A stretch of DNA of 64,000 bases, taken from assembly GCF_011455875.1 (NCBI RefSeq), contig NZ_CP015031.1:1965405-2029404 (forward strand), written 5' to 3'. Shown here piece by piece: positions 1-9,302 of this stretch (positions within the stretch are counted from its first letter, which is position 1; the number at the start of each line of letters is the position of its first letter). A model generated the notes under the pieces. The model made no database searches and was not told the DNA's origin. It saw only the letters and a list, made by a program, of their open reading frames with translations. A program made the translations under genes and the position numbers. This stretch comes from Basfia succiniciproducens (GTDB lineage Bacteria; Pseudomonadota; Gammaproteobacteria; Enterobacterales; Pasteurellaceae).

Positions 1-962
1 TCCGAACTGCAGTTATTGGCATGCGCCATGGCTACAAGCTTACCTGTCGGGGTGGTGACCATATCCAATTGTTCATAGACTTTGGACAGTTCTTTTTCCA
101 ATACAATCATGGCAAAAGCCGAGGTACCGGCGGAAATATTTCCGGTATTCGTTTTAATACTGTTGGTGGCTACCATGCCGGTTCCCGCATCGCCTTCCGG
201 CGGACAAAACGGGATTCCCGCCTGTAATCGGCCGGTCGGATCGAGCAATTTTGCCCCCTGTTCCGTTAAGTGACCGGCGGGTTGTCCAGCCGTTAATACC
301 TGCGGCAGAATGTTGGCGATTTTCCAGGGATAGGATTGCGCCGCAATTAAGCCGTCAAACTGATTAAGCATAATTTGATAATAACTACCGGTTTGCGGAT
401 CAATAGGGAACATACCGGAGGCTTCGCCCACGCCGAGCACTTTTTCGCCGGTTAATTGCCAGTGCACATAACCCGCCAGTGTGGTTAAATAATCAATTTC
501 GCCGACATGTTCTTCTTGGTTCAGAATCGCTTGATATAAATGAGAAATACTCCAGCGTTGAGGAATATTGTAGTTAAAAAGTGCGGTCAGTTTTTGCGAA
601 GATTTTGCCGTAATATTATTGCGCCAGGTTCTGAACGCAACCAGCTGGTTACCCTGTTTATCAAAAGGAATATAACCGTGCATCATGCCGCTGATGCCGA
701 TAGCTTTGGCGCGGGTGAGCGTAATGCCGTATTGTTCTTGCACCTGATTTGCCAGATCCCGGTAGGCTTGTTGCAATCCTTGCCAGATTTCGCTTTGCGG
801 ATACGTCCAGATTCCGTCAATGAAATGATTCTCCCAGGTAAAGCCGCCGCTGGCTAAAATAGTTCCGTCCGTACTAATTAATACGGCTTTAATCCGCGTG
901 GAGCCGAATTCGATTCCAACGGACGCCCCGCCTGAAGCAATCAGATTTTTTGCATCTTGCAT
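1..962 (-). CDS. FGGY-family sugar kinase, probable alternative L-ribulokinase (3' part beyond window)
   Basis: The first 320 codons are visible; the C-terminus lies beyond position 1. It opens with the FGGY N-terminal nucleotide-binding pattern ([14 protein letters not shown], about residues 17-30), followed by ISGMMHGY and a glycine/threonine-rich [10 protein letters not shown] segment. It does not resemble E. coli AraB in length or motifs, but matches what I remember of the non-AraB kinase found in arabinose operons of Bacteroides and other gut bacteria. Such enzymes phosphorylate L-ribulose. It is the last visible gene of a co-directional run araF-araG-araH-araC-kinase, which supports an arabinose role. 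Two ATGs are possible, at 968 and 962; 962 has AGGAG at 8 nt and is preferred. A 196-bp gap to araC carries an uptake signal and could hold its own promoter. The family is certain, the substrate is inferred. Confidence 0.8.
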   Translation of the reverse strand, partial: MQDAKNLIASGGASVGIEFGSTRIKAVLISTDGTILASGGFTWENHFIDGIWTYPQSEIWQGLQQAYRDLANQVQEQYGITLTRAKAIGISGMMHGYIPFDKQGNQLVAFRTWRNNITAKSSQKLTALFNYNIPQRWSISHLYQAILNQEEHVGEIDYLTTLAGYVHWQLTGEKVLGVGEASGMFPIDPQTGSYYQIMLNQFDGLIAAQSYPWKIANILPQVLTAGQPAGHLTEQGAKLLDPTGRLQAGIPFCPPEGDAGTGMVATNSIKTNTGNISAGTSAFAMIVLEKELSKVYEQLDMVTTPTGKLVAMAHANNCSS

Positions 963-1136
963 ATTCATTACTCCTGACCTTGTTTGTGGTTACAAAACTT
1001 CTATTAATCAATATGCCATAGGGTAGGACTTCCGAAGGGAAAAAGTTAGAGCGGAATACGCTATATATATGGAGAATACGGCTGCTAAAAATAAGATGCG
1101 AGCCGGATCACTTTTTTAAAAAACCGGGAAATTCCG

Positions 1137-1145
1137 ACCGCACTT
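1137..1145 (-). repeat. DNA uptake signal sequence (USS), one representative copy
   Basis: ACCGCACTT, the complement of AAGTGCGGT, the nine-base core of the Haemophilus-type uptake signal, with the usual A/T-rich flank. About forty exact copies occur in the window in both orientations, inside genes and between them. Examples start at 6736, 19925, 21239, 26825, 27058, 28388, 34160, 36123, 36667, 39137, 39507, 40464 and 59187. They mark the chromosome as that of a naturally transformable Pasteurellaceae lineage. Confidence 0.9.
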
Positions 1146-1158
1146 TTGCCGCCGGAAT

Positions 1159-2016
1159 TTAACGGGAATTGCGGTAATCAGACGGGCTTAGGCCGGAATA
1201 ACGTTTAAACAGGCGGGAAAAATAGAGTTGGTCGTCGTAGCCTAATTGTCTTGCAATGGCATAAATGGGTGCGCCCGACGTATGGAGTAAATGCTGAGCC
1301 TTAATCATACGTTGTTCTTCCCGCCATTTGATAATACTGGAACCCGTTTGCTGCGCGAAAAGATGAGTAAGGCGGGAAGGGGACATATGGATATGCTCGG
1401 CGATTTCAGTAATTTTGTGGTTAATATGCAGATTGGCGGAAATAAAATGGCAGGTTTCCAGAATACGGGGATCCAGCATTCTTTGGCTGTTGACGGGATC
1501 TAATTTGATACATTTTATGAGCAGCTGTTCCAATAAACACATGGACATAGCCTCGGAGAAGATATCTTTAGCGTTGTATTCCCGTTCTATTTTTTTAAAT
1601 AATGCCAGAATTTCCTCATAAGTTGTCGGATCAGTAATGGTAAGACGGCCCACATGATCCGATATGTGGCTCCACTGCAGCCAATTTGCCCAAAAGGAGC
1701 GGGGTCTGAAATAGATCCATTGGTGATGCCAGGATTCGGCGGATTGCGAACGATAATACAAATGTTCGGCATTGGGCGGAAAAAGCAATAAATCTCCTTT
1801 ACAACAAGTAAAGGCACGGTCGCCTTCGAATACCGTGCCTTCGCCTTTGGTGGTGAGATTAATGATATAGCCTTTCATGCCGTTGGGGCGACGAATGGCA
1901 AAATCCACTTCATTACCTTTTTCGATGGGGGTACAGCCCGCCACTAAATACGAGCCGAACTGATAACCGGGCAATAAGGGATTGGTTTCCTGTTGAACCT
2001 CACGCTGATATTTCAT
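1159..2016 (-). CDS. araC: Arabinose operon regulator AraC
   Basis: 285 aa, close to the 292 aa of E. coli AraC and recognisably its orthologue. The N-terminal arm and cupin domain carry NPLLPGYQF, GCTPIE, GMKGYIINL and LLLFPPNAEH, and about 100 C-terminal residues form the double helix-turn-helix (SPSRLTHLFAQQTG, then GYDDQLYFSRLFKRYSG). AraC binds L-arabinose and switches between repressing DNA looping and activation. Here the gene is co-directional with and 11 bp downstream of araH, so it seems to be co-transcribed with the transporter rather than divergent from araBAD as in E. coli. That would couple regulator level to operon expression. The ATG at 2016 is preceded by AAGGTCAGAGGA. Confidence 0.93.
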   Translation of the reverse strand: MKYQREVQQETNPLLPGYQFGSYLVAGCTPIEKGNEVDFAIRRPNGMKGYIINLTTKGEGTVFEGDRAFTCCKGDLLLFPPNAEHLYYRSQSAESWHHQWIYFRPRSFWANWLQWSHISDHVGRLTITDPTTYEEILALFKKIEREYNAKDIFSEAMSMCLLEQLLIKCIKLDPVNSQRMLDPRILETCHFISANLHINHKITEIAEHIHMSPSRLTHLFAQQTGSSIIKWREEQRMIKAQHLLHTSGAPIYAIARQLGYDDQLYFSRLFKRYSGLSPSDYRNSR

Positions 2017-2027
2017 TTCCTCTGACC

Positions 2028-2996
2028 TTAAGATTTGATAAATTTCTGTTTATATTTATCAAAAATTACCGCAATCAGCAAGATTAAACCGCGCACCACA
2101 TATTGGGCAAAAGGTGAAATATTCAGTAGGTTCATGGCATTTTCGATGGTACCGAGAATTAACACCCCGGCGATAATAAATGAAATTTTTGCCACCCCGC
2201 CGTTCAATGAAACGCCGCCCAATACACAGGCCGAAATGGCCACCAGTTCAAAACCCACGGAAGTCATCGGTTGACCGCTGGTCATACGGGCGGCCAGAAT
2301 CACGCCGGCAAGTGCGGAAACAAAACCCGATACCACAAAAATAATTAATTTTGTTCTGTCCACATTGATACCGGCTAAACGGGAAGCTTCCTGATTACCG
2401 CCGATAGCCAGGGTATTGCGTCCGTAAGTGGTTTTGCTGAGTAAGAAACCGAAGACGACCATACAGATAACGGTAAAAATAATCGGTAACGGCACGCCGA
2501 AAATATCCTGATAACCTAATTCGAAGAATTCTTCTTTGGTAATACCCACCGCTTTACCGTCAGAAATAATATAACCGAAACCGCGGGCAATCTGCATGGT
2601 GGCGAGGGTGGTGATTAATGAGTTGATTTTTAATTTCGCAATTACGAAACCGTTAATTAACCCTACGGCAATACCCAGGCCGAGACCGGCAAGAATACCG
2701 ATTGTCACGCTTTGCGTCATATTAATGACCACCGCCGTAACAACCCCCGCGCAAGCAATAACGGAAGCGACGGAAAGATCAATTTCGCCGGCGGCTAAGC
2801 AGAATAACATACCGCAGGCAACAATCCCGCTCATAGAAATGGCCAAACCCAGCCCTTTCATATTCACCACAGTGGCAAAATTAGGGATAAATACACAAGA
2901 GCAGACAAAAATGACTGCAAAAATTAACAGCATGCCATAAGCGTTCCAGATTTTGCTGAATGAACCCGCACTTTTTTCTTGAGTTGTTGAAGTCAT
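2028..2996 (-). CDS. araH: L-arabinose ABC transporter permease AraH
   Basis: 322 aa from the preferred start, an inner-membrane permease of the ribose/arabinose (BPD_transp_2) family with about ten hydrophobic segments. Long stretches agree with E. coli AraH, for example NMKGLGLAISMSG near the N-terminus, FVIAKLKINSLITTLATMQI mid-protein and SPFAQYVVRGLILL at the end. It forms the channel for L-arabinose with AraG and AraF. The ATG at 2996 has AGGAG at 7 nt; an upstream in-frame TTG at 3002 is less likely. The start sits just after the araG stop (2999-3001), so translation is probably coupled. Confidence 0.95.
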   Translation of the reverse strand: MTSTTQEKSAGSFSKIWNAYGMLLIFAVIFVCSCVFIPNFATVVNMKGLGLAISMSGIVACGMLFCLAAGEIDLSVASVIACAGVVTAVVINMTQSVTIGILAGLGLGIAVGLINGFVIAKLKINSLITTLATMQIARGFGYIISDGKAVGITKEEFFELGYQDIFGVPLPIIFTVICMVVFGFLLSKTTYGRNTLAIGGNQEASRLAGINVDRTKLIIFVVSGFVSALAGVILAARMTSGQPMTSVGFELVAISACVLGGVSLNGGVAKISFIIAGVLILGTIENAMNLLNISPFAQYVVRGLILLIAVIFDKYKQKFIKS

Positions 2997-2998
2997 AA

Positions 2999-4507
2999 TC
3001 AATCTCCTACATTAAGGCTTTCTACCATAGCAAGTTTTAATACTTTTTCTTCCGTTGCATCCGCGCGTTCTACCACACCGGTAATTTGATGGGCGCGCAT
3101 TACCATAATTCTATCGGATACGCCGATAACTTCGGGTAAATCACTGGAAACCACAATAATGGCTAATTTTTGGTCGGCCAGCTTAAAAATTAAATCGTAA
3201 ATTTCGGACTTCGCCCCCACGTCGATACCCCGGGTCGGTTCGTCCAGCAATAACACTTTAATATCTTCGGAAAGCCAACGGCCTAAAATCGCTTTTTGTT
3301 GATTACCGCCGGAAAGATTGACAATTAATTGCTCGATAGACGGGGTTTTCACATTCATTTGCTGGCGTTGCTTTTCAGCGTTTTTCTTTTCCCATTTATC
3401 ATTGATAATAAATTTAAAAAAATTATGTAATCTGCGGGCGCTGATATTAATATTTTCCCCTACGCTGGCAGTGGGGACAATGCCTTCTTTTTTACGGTCT
3501 TCCGGACAAAGGACGATACCTTGTTCAATAGCGTCTTTAGGGCTGCGGATAGACAAGGTTTTACCGTCTAATTCAATGGTTCCCAACACACAAGGATCCG
3601 CACCGAAAATCACTTTTAATAATTCCGAACGCCCTGCGCCGACCAGGCCGAATAAGCCTAAAACCTCACCGGCCCGAACCGTTAAACTAAAATCACCTTG
3701 CAGTTTTTCACCGGATAAATGTGCAATTTTCAAACGGACATCACCCACTTCACGGGGACGATAATGGTAAATATCACCCAAATTGCGTCCGACCATGCTG
3801 CGTACTAAGTCGTCATTGGTGATTTTTGAAAGATCTGAGAAAGTCTCCACAAATTGCCCGTCTTTCAGCACGGTAATTTCATCACTGATACGGAAAATTT
3901 CTTCCATTCGGTGAGATACATATAAAATCACCTTGCCTTCATCCCGTAACTCGTTAATTACGCTGAATAATTTCTCAATTTCAGGAGCGGAAAGGCTGCT
4001 GGTGGGTTCGTCAAATGCAATGATTTTTGCGCCCCGGCTTAAGGCTTTGGCAATCTCGATCATTTGCCATTGACCGATAGATAATTCTTTTAAAGGGGTA
4101 TTCGGCGAAATATTGAGATCCAGTTTATCCAGGTATTGTTGTGTTCTCTCAATTAATTCCGCTTTATCTACAATGCCGAAAGAATGGGGTAACTGACCTA
4201 AGCATAAATTCTCCGCAACGGTCATTTCCGGCACAATATTTAATTCCTGGTAAATAATGGCGACGCCGGCTAATAAGGCTTCTTTAGTATTACGGAAAAC
4301 CAGTTGGCGACCGCCGATACTTAATTTGCCCTCGCTAGGCAGATAGTTGCCGCTTAAAATTTTTAACAAGGTGGACTTGCCCGCACCATTCTCACCCATT
4401 AACGCATGAACTTTGCCCTCATAGCATTTAAAGGAAATATTTTGCAATGCTTTAACGCCGGGAAAGCTTTTGCTCACATTATCAAATTCTAAATATGGAA
4501 CTTGCAT
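2999..4507 (-). CDS. araG: L-arabinose ABC transporter ATP-binding protein AraG
   Basis: 502 aa, against 504 in E. coli. It is a double ATPase of the sugar-import type. The first half has Walker [10 protein letters not shown] (about 38-46), the signature LSIGQWQ and Walker [10 protein letters not shown]. The second half has a degenerate Walker A (GLVGAGRSE), the signature LSGGNQQK and Walker [11 protein letters not shown]. The degenerate second P-loop is normal for this family. It energises arabinose uptake at the cytoplasmic face of AraH. The ATG has a strong AAGGAGGA ribosome site. It lies between araF and araH, with the araF-araG gap holding a palindromic hairpin (4523-4552). Confidence 0.96.
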   Translation of the reverse strand: MQVPYLEFDNVSKSFPGVKALQNISFKCYEGKVHALMGENGAGKSTLLKILSGNYLPSEGKLSIGGRQLVFRNTKEALLAGVAIIYQELNIVPEMTVAENLCLGQLPHSFGIVDKAELIERTQQYLDKLDLNISPNTPLKELSIGQWQMIEIAKALSRGAKIIAFDEPTSSLSAPEIEKLFSVINELRDEGKVILYVSHRMEEIFRISDEITVLKDGQFVETFSDLSKITNDDLVRSMVGRNLGDIYHYRPREVGDVRLKIAHLSGEKLQGDFSLTVRAGEVLGLFGLVGAGRSELLKVIFGADPCVLGTIELDGKTLSIRSPKDAIEQGIVLCPEDRKKEGIVPTASVGENINISARRLHNFFKFIINDKWEKKNAEKQRQQMNVKTPSIEQLIVNLSGGNQQKAILGRWLSEDIKVLLLDEPTRGIDVGAKSEIYDLIFKLADQKLAIIVVSSDLPEVIGVSDRIMVMRAHQITGVVERADATEEKVLKLAMVESLNVGD

Positions 4508-4522
4508 CTCGTCCTCCTTATT

Positions 4523-4552
4523 AGGGTCTGTTTATGGGCAATAAACAGACCT
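4523..4552. repeat. Intergenic palindrome, copy 1 (araF-araG gap)
   Basis: Inverted repeat GGTCTGTTTAT / ATAAACAGACC with a loop of about 5 nt. Three related copies lie at 30101-30130, 35092-35120 and 40323-40353. This copy has the cleanest arms but a different loop (GGGCA in place of AAAAG). As RNA it would make a stable hairpin between the abundant binding-protein message and the araGH message, the usual position for a stabilising or attenuating stem. Confidence 0.75.
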
Positions 4553-4564
4553 TGATTTCAAATA

Positions 4565-5578
4565 TTAAAGGCCTTTCTTGGAGAGTTCTTCTTTAAAATT
4601 GTCACGTTTTAAGAACACAACGTCCTGAACGGCAATATATTTTTCTGGTTCCACGCCTTCTCTGATCCATTTGGTAAGAAGTTCTACGCTGCGATAGCCG
4701 TGAATATCCGGGCTTGGTAATAATGAACCTAAGAATCCGGTGGCTCTTGGTTTTGAAAGTTCATTAACCGCATCCACACCATTGATACCGATAGCCACGA
4801 CATTTTCCGGTTTAAAGCCTTGTCCTTCGGTTGCGCGTACACCGCCTAATACGGTATTATCGTTCATACCCACGATAAGCCAGTTTTTCACTTCCGGATG
4901 TTGCACTAACATAGAGTTGGCTGCGTCAAGAGCGCCCGGGATGTCGTTACTTTTAGTCGGTGATTTATAAATTTTTTCTTTTGGGAAACCCGCTTTGATT
5001 AATGCCTCAATAGAACCTTCGGTACGGCGACGGGCGGTATCCAGTTCATCGGCGGTAATGGCTAAAACCGCGGTATCTTTCACATCCCATTTCCGGTTTT
5101 GCATTTCTTTGTAAAGTTCTTCGCCCTGGCGTTGGCCGATTTCACTTGCCGCCATCATAATTAACGGCACATTGGTCATCGGTTCGCCGGCGGCATTTAA
5201 GAACTGGTCATCCACCGCGATAACCTTTAAGTCATAAGCACGGGCTTTCGCCATAATGGCAGGACCTAATTTCGGGTCCGGAGTACAAATAACAAAACCT
5301 TTCGCCCCGTTAGCAGCTAAATTATCAATAGCATTTAAGGTTTTTTCACCATCGGGAATGGCTATTTTGATTATTTGAACGTTACCTAACGCCTGCGCGG
5401 CTTTGTCGGCAAACGCCCATTCCGTTTGGAACCAAGGCTCTTCAGGCTGTTTGACCAAAAAGCCCAATTTAATAGGTTCGGCCGAGCTGGAATATACAGG
5501 ATTAGAATTCAATCCGGTTACCGCCAGAATAGATACTGCAACTAGAGATTTAAGAAATGTTCTTTTGCTTAATTTCAT
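4565..5578 (-). CDS. araF: L-arabinose-binding periplasmic protein AraF
   Basis: 337 aa. It has a signal peptide (KLSKRTFLKSLVAVSILAVTG), then a mature periplasmic-binding-protein fold. Highly conserved AraF segments follow: LGFLVKQPEEPWFQTEW, IPDGEKTLNAID, GAKGFVICTPDPKLG, TARRRTEGS, MLVQHPEVKNWLIVGMND and SLLPSPDIHGY. It captures L-arabinose in the periplasm and hands it to AraHG. It is the first gene of the run. AAGGA lies just upstream of the ATG. The region upstream (5579-5763) must hold the promoter and AraC sites; only a poor CRP-like half site (TGTGA, minus strand, at 5699-5703) is visible. Confidence 0.96.
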   Translation of the reverse strand: MKLSKRTFLKSLVAVSILAVTGLNSNPVYSSSAEPIKLGFLVKQPEEPWFQTEWAFADKAAQALGNVQIIKIAIPDGEKTLNAIDNLAANGAKGFVICTPDPKLGPAIMAKARAYDLKVIAVDDQFLNAAGEPMTNVPLIMMAASEIGQRQGEELYKEMQNRKWDVKDTAVLAITADELDTARRRTEGSIEALIKAGFPKEKIYKSPTKSNDIPGALDAANSMLVQHPEVKNWLIVGMNDNTVLGGVRATEGQGFKPENVVAIGINGVDAVNELSKPRATGFLGSLLPSPDIHGYRSVELLTKWIREGVEPEKYIAVQDVVFLKRDNFKEELSKKGL

Positions 5579-5763
5579 AGTTCTGTCCTTCTATATATTA
5601 TTTTCATATTTATCAATGAAATAGACACATTGATAGTCACGCCTTCTAGGTAGCATTCAGATATTAGATAGTTTGTCAACTAAAAACATCGATCTAGATC
5701 ACATTACAGATTCATGACCTAATAATCCATATATTCAGCTAATTTCCCCTAGTTTAAAACAGG

Positions 5764-5800
5764 CAAAAAAATCCCTAGTGTTCAGGCTAGGGATTTTCTC
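5764..5800 (-). terminator. Rho-independent terminator of cpdB
   Basis: Perfect 11-bp stem AAAATCCCTAG / CTAGGGATTTT (5768-5778 and 5787-5797). On the minus strand it is followed by a run of seven T's. It begins about a dozen bases after the cpdB stop and insulates cpdB from the araF promoter region. Confidence 0.85.
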
Positions 5801-5811
5801 ATAAGAGATGT

Positions 5812-7782
5812 TTATTTACTTAAATCAATTTGATAAACGGCAAAACCGATTTCATCTTTACCGACCAATTGCATTGGATATTGCGCATTTTGTTTGATAA
5901 ATGCAGCGGCTTTTTCCGTAGGTGAGGTTTCAAAACGGATATCTAATTTCACCTTACTTTGAATCGGAGCAATACGCCAATTTTTATCGGCGGTCGGTGT
6001 GACCTCGCCTTTAGATTTGCTTTCCGCCGAAATATAATTGGCTAAAATCTGGCGGTTTTCATCAGGTGAGGCGAAGACAATATGGGCATCTCCGGTACCG
6101 GGGAATTTGTTGCCGTAGGCGCGATAATTGTTAGTGGCGATTAAAAATTCCGCTTTCGGATCAACAGGTTTGCCGTTAAAGGTGAGATTTACCACCCGAT
6201 TAGCATTTTTATTGATGAGTTTACATTCGCCGTCGTAACGGGCGGGTTGAGTAATATCGAACTGGTAACTTACGCCGTCGATAACATCGTAGTTATAAGT
6301 GCGGAAACCTTCCCAGTCCAATAAAAATTGCGGTTTGTCGCTGTTTATATCAATTTGCTTGAACATTCCGGCACTGCATTCCAGCCATTCTTTCAATTCC
6401 GCACCGCTAACTTTCACCACCACCAGCGTATTCGGATAAAGATATAAATCGGAGGCGTTACGGAAGGTTAACCGCCCTTTATCCACCTCGGTGAAACCGG
6501 TAGGATCATTTTTGCGCCCGCCCGCCTTAAATGGCGCACCCGCACTTAAAACCGGTAAACCGGCTAATTCAGGTAGGTTTTTCACCACGTTTTCGGTATA
6601 AGCTTTTTGTGCCTGATTAACGATTTGAATTGTCGGATCATCTTGTACTAAGGCAAGGTAGCTGTACATATTATCGTTGGCTTGACCGATAGGTTGCGCT
6701 ACAAATTTACGTGTCGCTTCATGCACCGGCTGTAAAAGTGCGGTAATTTTTTCATGATTTTCTACGGTAGCTTTTTTGGCGGTCACATCATAAATCGGGC
6801 GAAGCGCGGCAGAACCGTCTACCACCATCCATTTACCATTTTTTTCCACCAAGGCTAAATCAATAACACTGATATTATTCGCCCAGTAACCCGCCATACT
6901 TTCAGGCACGTTTTTCACCGTGCCTTTGGCAATATCCGTATTAGCCGATTTCTCAAATTCTTTATTCGGGAATAAGCGGTGCGAATGCCCGAAAATCACC
7001 GCATCAATCCCTTTTACATCGGCTAAATGGAAGGCGGCATTTTCCATGCCTTCATGGTAGGGTTCATCGGAAGGTCCTGTATGGGCGAGAGCGATAACAA
7101 TATCCGCGCCTTTTCCCTTCAACATCGGTACGTATTTTTGTGCGGTTTTTATAATGTCGCGGCTTTCCGCTTTGCCGGCAAGATTCGCTTTATCCCAAAC
7201 CGTAACTTGCGGCGGCGTGAAACCGATATAGGCGATTTTTATTTTTTGTTTGTTGCTGGCTTGGTCCAGGATATCTTTTTCCTGAATAACATAAGGCCGG
7301 AACATCGGCTCATTGGTACCTATTTTCACCACATTGGCGTTGATAATCGGATAATCCGCTTGTTTAATCACTTCATTGAGATAATCCAAACCATAATTAA
7401 ACTCATGATTTCCTAAGGTACCCATATCGTATTTCATGGCATTGTAAACCTGAATTGCCGGATGAGGTTTACCTTGTTTTGCCCCGATCGCCGCCTGATA
7501 ATCAGCAATAGGATTGCCTTGAATTAAATCGCCGTTATCTACCAATATCGAATTGCTGACTTCCTTGCGAGCTTGTTCTATCAAGGAGGCGGCACGTGTG
7601 AATCCGAATTTTTCTGTGGGTGCATCTTTATAATAATCGAAGTCTGTTAAAAAACTATGCACGTCCGTGGTTGCAATAATGCGTAGTTGGGCTTTGTTAT
7701 CCCCTAGTGCCCAAACATATCGACTGGTTCCCAACACAAGCATTGCACTTGCACCAAGTTGAATAAATCTACGTCTTTCCAT
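5812..7782 (-). CDS. cpdB: 2',3'-cyclic-nucleotide 2'-phosphodiesterase / 3'-nucleotidase CpdB
   Basis: 656 aa, similar in length to E. coli CpdB (647). The N-terminal calcineurin-like metallophosphatase domain shows [27 protein letters not shown] and FGHSHRLFP, which supply the metal ligands. The C-terminal 5'-nucleotidase domain shows [30 protein letters not shown] and ATNNYRAYG. It hydrolyses 2',3'-cyclic nucleotides and 3'-nucleotides in the periplasm, allowing nucleoside and phosphate salvage. The N-terminus is unusual: [18 protein letters not shown] carries a twin arginine and a weakly hydrophobic helix, like a Tat signal, whereas E. coli CpdB has a Sec signal. The gene is monocistronic and divergent from the kinase at 8047. 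Confidence 0.95.
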   Translation of the reverse strand: MERRRFIQLGASAMLVLGTSRYVWALGDNKAQLRIIATTDVHSFLTDFDYYKDAPTEKFGFTRAASLIEQARKEVSNSILVDNGDLIQGNPIADYQAAIGAKQGKPHPAIQVYNAMKYDMGTLGNHEFNYGLDYLNEVIKQADYPIINANVVKIGTNEPMFRPYVIQEKDILDQASNKQKIKIAYIGFTPPQVTVWDKANLAGKAESRDIIKTAQKYVPMLKGKGADIVIALAHTGPSDEPYHEGMENAAFHLADVKGIDAVIFGHSHRLFPNKEFEKSANTDIAKGTVKNVPESMAGYWANNISVIDLALVEKNGKWMVVDGSAALRPIYDVTAKKATVENHEKITALLQPVHEATRKFVAQPIGQANDNMYSYLALVQDDPTIQIVNQAQKAYTENVVKNLPELAGLPVLSAGAPFKAGGRKNDPTGFTEVDKGRLTFRNASDLYLYPNTLVVVKVSGAELKEWLECSAGMFKQIDINSDKPQFLLDWEGFRTYNYDVIDGVSYQFDITQPARYDGECKLINKNANRVVNLTFNGKPVDPKAEFLIATNNYRAYGNKFPGTGDAHIVFASPDENRQILANYISAESKSKGEVTPTADKNWRIAPIQSKVKLDIRFETSPTEKAAAFIKQNAQYPMQLVGKDEIGFAVYQIDLSK

Positions 7783-7930
7783 TTTTTACTCCGGTATTAA
7801 TTGAATAAATAAAAATTAAGGTGAGGGTATTTTCCTAACGGCGCATTGTAAAACAAATCACAGAACGGTTATTTGATCTATCCTACATTTATAAAAATAA
7901 CCTGCCCGGTTTTATAAAAACTTATCTCTT

Positions 7931-7990
7931 AATATGATTTTAATTAATCTAAAATGATTTTAATTAATCATAATGTGATTTATATCACAG
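7931..7990. promoter_or_regulatory. Three tandem 20-bp operator-like units
   Basis: Three consecutive 20-bp blocks. Blocks 1 (7931-7950) and 2 (7951-7970) share ATGATTTTAATTAATC exactly; block 3 (7971-7990) is a diverged copy (TAATGTGATTTATATCACAG) that contains the CRP site. The spacing puts equivalent bases about two helical turns apart. The location just upstream of the catabolic run suggests regulator binding, possibly by the DeoR-family protein at 17957, but this is inference. Confidence 0.55.
7974..7989. promoter_or_regulatory. CRP-cAMP binding site
   Basis: TGTGA-TTTATA-TCACA, a perfect match to the two conserved CRP half-sites with the canonical 6-bp spacer. It lies 57 bp before the ATG of the kinase at 8047 and about 190 bp before cpdB on the other strand, so it probably places the catabolic operon under catabolite control. 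It may also affect cpdB. Confidence 0.85.
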
Positions 7991-8046
7991 TTTTAAAAAA
8001 GTACATTAATTATACTTTACCTAACTTTTAGTTGAGTAGGTTAGAT

Positions 8047-9288
8047 ATGCAAAAGTTAATTTTGGCAGATGACTTTACCGGGGCTAATGATACTGGTATT
8101 CAGTTCGTAAAAAATAACATTAAAGTAGATATATTGCTTGATATATCAAAAGGTTACTCGGGAAAATCGGACGTTTTGGTATTCAACACCGATAGTCGGG
8201 CGGTTTCTATACAAGAGGCTAAAGAACGCGTTACTAGGGTTTTGTCTCTATATGAGGGAATGTCGGTTTATAAAAAGATTGATTCTACTTTAAGGGGTAA
8301 TATCGGTGCTGAAATAGAAGCCTGTATGGATGTGACAAATACATTAATTGCTTTTATTTGTTCGGCACTACCGGATGCGGGACGCATTATCAAAAATGGA
8401 ATTTGTTATGTGAATGATGTGCCTTTGCTTGAGACTGAGTTTGCAACAGATCCGAAAACGCCCATTATTTCATCCAGTGTTAAGGCGATTATTACTTCTC
8501 AAACGAATATTCCGGTGATTGAAGTTATGCATGATGAGTTATGCCGACCAATGGTTGTGAATGCGAAAATCAAACAAGCGATTGCTCATAATCAGAAAGT
8601 TATTTTTTCATTTGATGCGACGACAAATCAGGACTTAGTACGCATTATAAATTTATCCAATAGTTTAGATGAGTCCGTATTGTTAATCGGTTCTTCCGGC
8701 TTAGCGGGTTGTATGACTATGCGGAAAGCAATTTTACCAATGTTATTTGTTGTTGCGTCTATGAGTGAAAAAACGACGCAACAAGTGAATTATATTCGTC
8801 ATGATGAAACAAATTTTGTCATTGATCTAGATACGGAATTACTGCTTTCTTCCAATCAATATAATGATTCCGTTATTAAGCAGGCACTAGCGCAATTTGA
8901 ACTGGGTAAAAATGTAATTATAAAAACCGATAGTTCTATTGAAGCCCGTAACAACGTAGATGATTTAAGTGAGAAATTAGCTCTTACAAGAACTGAACTG
9001 GGTGATCATATTTGTATGAAATTATCTGCATTGACTAAGGAAATACTAATTAAAAATTTTTATCAACTTTCCGCTATTTTTTTGACGGGAGGCGATATAG
9101 CAATAGCTGTGGCAAAAGCCCTTAATGCGGATTCTTATCATATTGCCGGTGAAGTTGAGAATGGCGTTCCTTTTGGTTATTTCCTGAATTCCCCGTTAAG
9201 CCGGATTCCTGTGATTACTAAAGCGGGTGGTTTTGGATCCGATGCAGTGTTGAAGAATACAATTGAAGTTATTAAAAATCTTAGTTAA
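8047..9288 (+). CDS. Four-carbon acid sugar kinase family protein (DUF1537; D-threonate/erythronate kinase type)
   Basis: 413 aa from the preferred ATG. Family motifs in order: ADDFTGANDTG at the N-terminus, KKIDSTLRGN (about 75-85), GSSGLAG mid-protein, TGGDIAIAVAKAL and KAGGFGSD near the C-terminus. Characterised members (DtnK, DenK, OtnK) phosphorylate D-threonate, D-erythronate or 3-oxo-tetronates at C4. Pairing with a PdxA2-type dehydrogenase 14 bp downstream is the arrangement known for D-threonate use. ATG 8047 has GAGTAGG at 6 nt; an in-frame TTG at 8032 is weaker. It is the first gene of the operon. The exact substrate cannot be read from sequence. Confidence 0.88.
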   Translation: MQKLILADDFTGANDTGIQFVKNNIKVDILLDISKGYSGKSDVLVFNTDSRAVSIQEAKERVTRVLSLYEGMSVYKKIDSTLRGNIGAEIEACMDVTNTLIAFICSALPDAGRIIKNGICYVNDVPLLETEFATDPKTPIISSSVKAIITSQTNIPVIEVMHDELCRPMVVNAKIKQAIAHNQKVIFSFDATTNQDLVRIINLSNSLDESVLLIGSSGLAGCMTMRKAILPMLFVVASMSEKTTQQVNYIRHDETNFVIDLDTELLLSSNQYNDSVIKQALAQFELGKNVIIKTDSSIEARNNVDDLSEKLALTRTELGDHICMKLSALTKEILIKNFYQLSAIFLTGGDIAIAVAKALNADSYHIAGEVENGVPFGYFLNSPLSRIPVITKAGGFGSDAVLKNTIEVIKNLS

Positions 9289-9302
9289 AGGAGAGGAGTA
9301 GT

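Noticed and set aside
540-857. 105-codon plus-strand frame at the left edge
   Set aside because: Antisense to the FGGY kinase, which has clear motifs.
3318-3764. Open frame of 148 codons on the plus strand
   Set aside because: It is antisense to the well-conserved araG coding sequence and resembles nothing; a shadow frame.
5688-5703. CRP-like site upstream of araF
   Set aside because: Only one half (TGTGA on the minus strand) matches; the other half is TCGAT. Not supported as a site, although catabolite control of araFGH is expected.
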